Assembly (NCBI GenBank): GCA_030447145.1
Contig: JAUJLY010000160.1
Coordinates: 1 to 6,761, forward strand
Length of the DNA stretch: 6,761 nucleotides
Reading direction: 5' to 3'
DNA from: Thermomicrobiales bacterium
GTDB taxonomy: Bacteria > Chloroflexota > Chloroflexia > Thermomicrobiales > UBA6265
This document shows, piece after piece, positions 5,780-6,761 of the stretch. The notes beneath the pieces were generated by a model. That model was not told where the DNA came from. It ran no database searches and saw nothing but the letters and a program-made list of their open reading frames with translations. A program made the translations under genes and the position numbers. Numbering within the stretch: the first letter of the stretch is position 1; every line of letters starts with the position of its first letter.

Positions 5780-6550
5780 TTACTCCTGGCTTCGCGGGGC
5801 GAGCGCGTGCCAGGCACGGGCGACATGATCGAGCCGGGCGATCCAGACATCTCCGGCGGCGACGACTTCATCGAGGAAGCGGGTAACCGTGCTGGCAAGG
5901 CCAGGGCGGCCGACAATATGGGGATGGAGCAAGACCGGCATAAAGGTGCTGTCCGCCCTATGCGCGGCAAGGGCCAACGACCATGCCTCCGACATTGAGG
6001 AGGGTGGCAGCGGGCGCGATGGCGAGAGCCAGGTCATGTCGATCAGGTAGGGAGAGACGGGGATGATGGTCGAGTTTGGGTCGCCTCCGCTGTTTGGAAG
6101 ATCTCCGCCGGCCCCAGTTATCCGCCAGGCGTTACCGGTCTCGTCGCCGAAGCGCTCGTCCTGATCACCCGATGGAAGGCCGGGGAGCTGCTCGATCAGG
6201 CCGTTGACCGGTGAGCCGGTGATGCTCGAAATTGTCTCAACGAGATCCGGGATAGACGCCGTTGCCGAGCAAGCGCTTGCCGCCACCTCGTGACCTAGCT
6301 CAACAGCGCGGCGGAGCAGCTGAGGCGATCCGCTGGTTGCCTCAGCCGTGAAGGCCACTGTGGCGGAAACATCCACATCGGCCAGTGTCTCCAGGATGCG
6401 TTGCAGCCCTGTGGCGGTGTAGTCGACACCGACAAGACCCGGATGCCGGGCGGTGTCCGCCTCCAGACCGACGCCGGGAACATGCACGACAACGGAAAGC
6501 GCCGCCCTGTGGCGGGCTGGCCACCGCACGGGCGAAGACGCGTCGATCAT
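5780..6550 (-). CDS. Polysaccharide-deacetylase-fold (PuuE/NodB-like) protein lacking the usual metal ligands
   Basis: ATG at 6550 overlaps the TGA of the upstream gene by four bases (ATGA), which implies coupling; a possible AGGAG site lies 11 bases upstream, rather far. The 256-residue product follows the NodB fold order: a first strand (RAALSVVVHVPGV, 15-27), a helix with TGLQRILETLADVDVSATV (47-65), RRAVELGHEVA (80-90), and a C-terminal part with MPVLLHPHIVGRPG (204-217) and GDVWIARLDHVARAW (233-247), typical of PuuE-like members. In active members GHE(I/V)..HxxxH and an Asp pair bind the metal. Here the His pair aligns with Ser92 and Ala96, and no Asp-X-Asp follows the first strand. The middle (120-165) is Gly-, Asp- and Pro-rich and probably flexible. 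It may be a non-catalytic paralogue, perhaps binding a ligand or partner. Family placement is by recognised pattern, not alignment. It lies between the trans-sulfuration enzyme and the amidohydrolase. Confidence 0.75.
   Translation of the reverse strand: MIDASSPVRWPARHRAALSVVVHVPGVGLEADTARHPGLVGVDYTATGLQRILETLADVDVSATVAFTAEATSGSPQLLRRAVELGHEVAASACSATASIPDLVETISSITGSPVNGLIEQLPGLPSGDQDERFGDETGNAWRITGAGGDLPNSGGDPNSTIIPVSPYLIDMTWLSPSRPLPPSSMSEAWSLALAAHRADSTFMPVLLHPHIVGRPGLASTVTRFLDEVVAAGDVWIARLDHVARAWHALAPRSQE
5783..5787 (-). promoter_or_regulatory. Ribosome binding site fixing the GTG start of the amidohydrolase
   Basis: AGGAG on the - strand, seven bases before GTG at 5775. It lies within the last two codons of the upstream gene, directly before its TAA, so the two genes are tightly coupled. 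Confidence 0.8.
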
Positions 6551-6761
6551 GAGACGTAAAGCTCCTGTCTACGAGGTTCGGCGGTGGAGGTTCCTTCGGT
6601 AGCTGCCGTCAACGCCTGGTCGATATCGTCGATGATGTCCCGGGCGTCCTCGATGCCGATGGAGAGCCGGAGCAGATTGTCACCAATGCCCCAGTCAGCT
6701 CGTTGCTCGGGGCTCAGTCCCCGATGAGACGAGGTTGCAGGATAGAGGGAAAGTGAGTAAA
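6547..6761 (-). CDS. C-terminal part of a PLP-dependent trans-sulfuration enzyme (Cys/Met metabolism family), cut by the right edge
   Basis: The frame is open to the right edge and ends in TGA at 6549-6547. The 70 complete codons contain YPATSSHRGLSPEQRADWG and GDNLLRLSIGIEDARDIIDD, the hallmark C-terminus of the cystathionine gamma-synthase / cystathionine beta-lyase / methionine gamma-lyase family. The Arg in LLRLSIGIED corresponds to the residue that binds the substrate alpha-carboxylate in this family. The catalytic Lys and PLP-phosphate contacts lie outside the window. The specific reaction (synthase, lyase or sulfhydrylase) therefore cannot be chosen. After the conserved end (ALTAA) there is a tail of about 17 residues, rich in Thr, Glu and Arg, whose coding sequence overlaps the next start by four bases (ATGA). 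Confidence 0.9.
   Translation of the reverse strand, partial: YSLSLYPATSSHRGLSPEQRADWGIGDNLLRLSIGIEDARDIIDDIDQALTAATEGTSTAEPRRQELYVS

Noticed and set aside
5776..5970. N-terminal extension of 65 residues on the amidohydrolase
   Set aside because: It overlaps the 3' end of the deacetylase-like gene, has no family similarity by eye, and a GTG with a good ribosome site at 5775 starts the protein at the family's normal N-terminus.

Overview
The window looks like chromosomal DNA of a GC-rich free-living bacterium. The gene families present (a two-domain VOC protein of the CatE type, a short PPOX-class protein, a YtcJ-type amidohydrolase, an UPF0173 hydrolase, a deacetylase-fold protein of the PuuE type) are common in Chloroflexota and Actinomycetota. 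No marker here fixes the phylum, and I hold the Chloroflexota-like guess only weakly. TGA and TAG both end intact genes in the window, so the standard bacterial code applies.

Left part (1-2155). A possible C-terminal coding scrap on the + strand is followed by a tRNA-Arg(UCU) gene on the - strand with an encoded CCA end and a plausible extended -10 promoter. Next comes a decayed two-gene operon on the - strand: a PPOX-type flavin/F420-binding protein gene (1271-1654) coupled by a TAATG overlap to a two-domain VOC (glyoxalase/extradiol dioxygenase fold) gene (323-1271). The first carries a TGA at a position where the family has Trp. The second carries an in-frame TAG and a frameshift explained exactly by one extra copy of a 7-bp tandem unit. 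About 500 bases upstream of this pair (1655-2155) hold no intact gene, perhaps only remnants of another.

Middle (2156-3028). A single + strand gene encodes a six-transmembrane voltage-gated-type cation channel with a textbook S4 (six Arg at every third residue), a C-terminal coiled coil and an unusual selectivity filter.

Right part (3097-6761). A compact - strand operon is transcribed from beyond the right edge toward the channel gene: the C-terminus of a PLP-dependent trans-sulfuration enzyme (ATGA overlap), a polysaccharide-deacetylase-fold protein that has lost its metal-binding His pair, a YtcJ-type amidohydrolase (GTG start), an UPF0173 metal-dependent hydrolase, and a 113-residue protein I do not recognise. 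Gaps are -4, 4, 37 and 2 bases, so co-transcription is very likely. The content suggests catabolism or remodelling of small amide or sulfur-containing metabolites, but no substrate can be read from the sequence. The operon converges on the channel gene with a 68-base gap and no clear terminator.

The main points of interest are the clustered, precisely repairable lesions in the PPOX-VOC pair, the non-canonical channel pore, and the apparently inactive deacetylase within an otherwise intact operon. I found no evidence of a CRISPR array, phage, transposon or other defence system.
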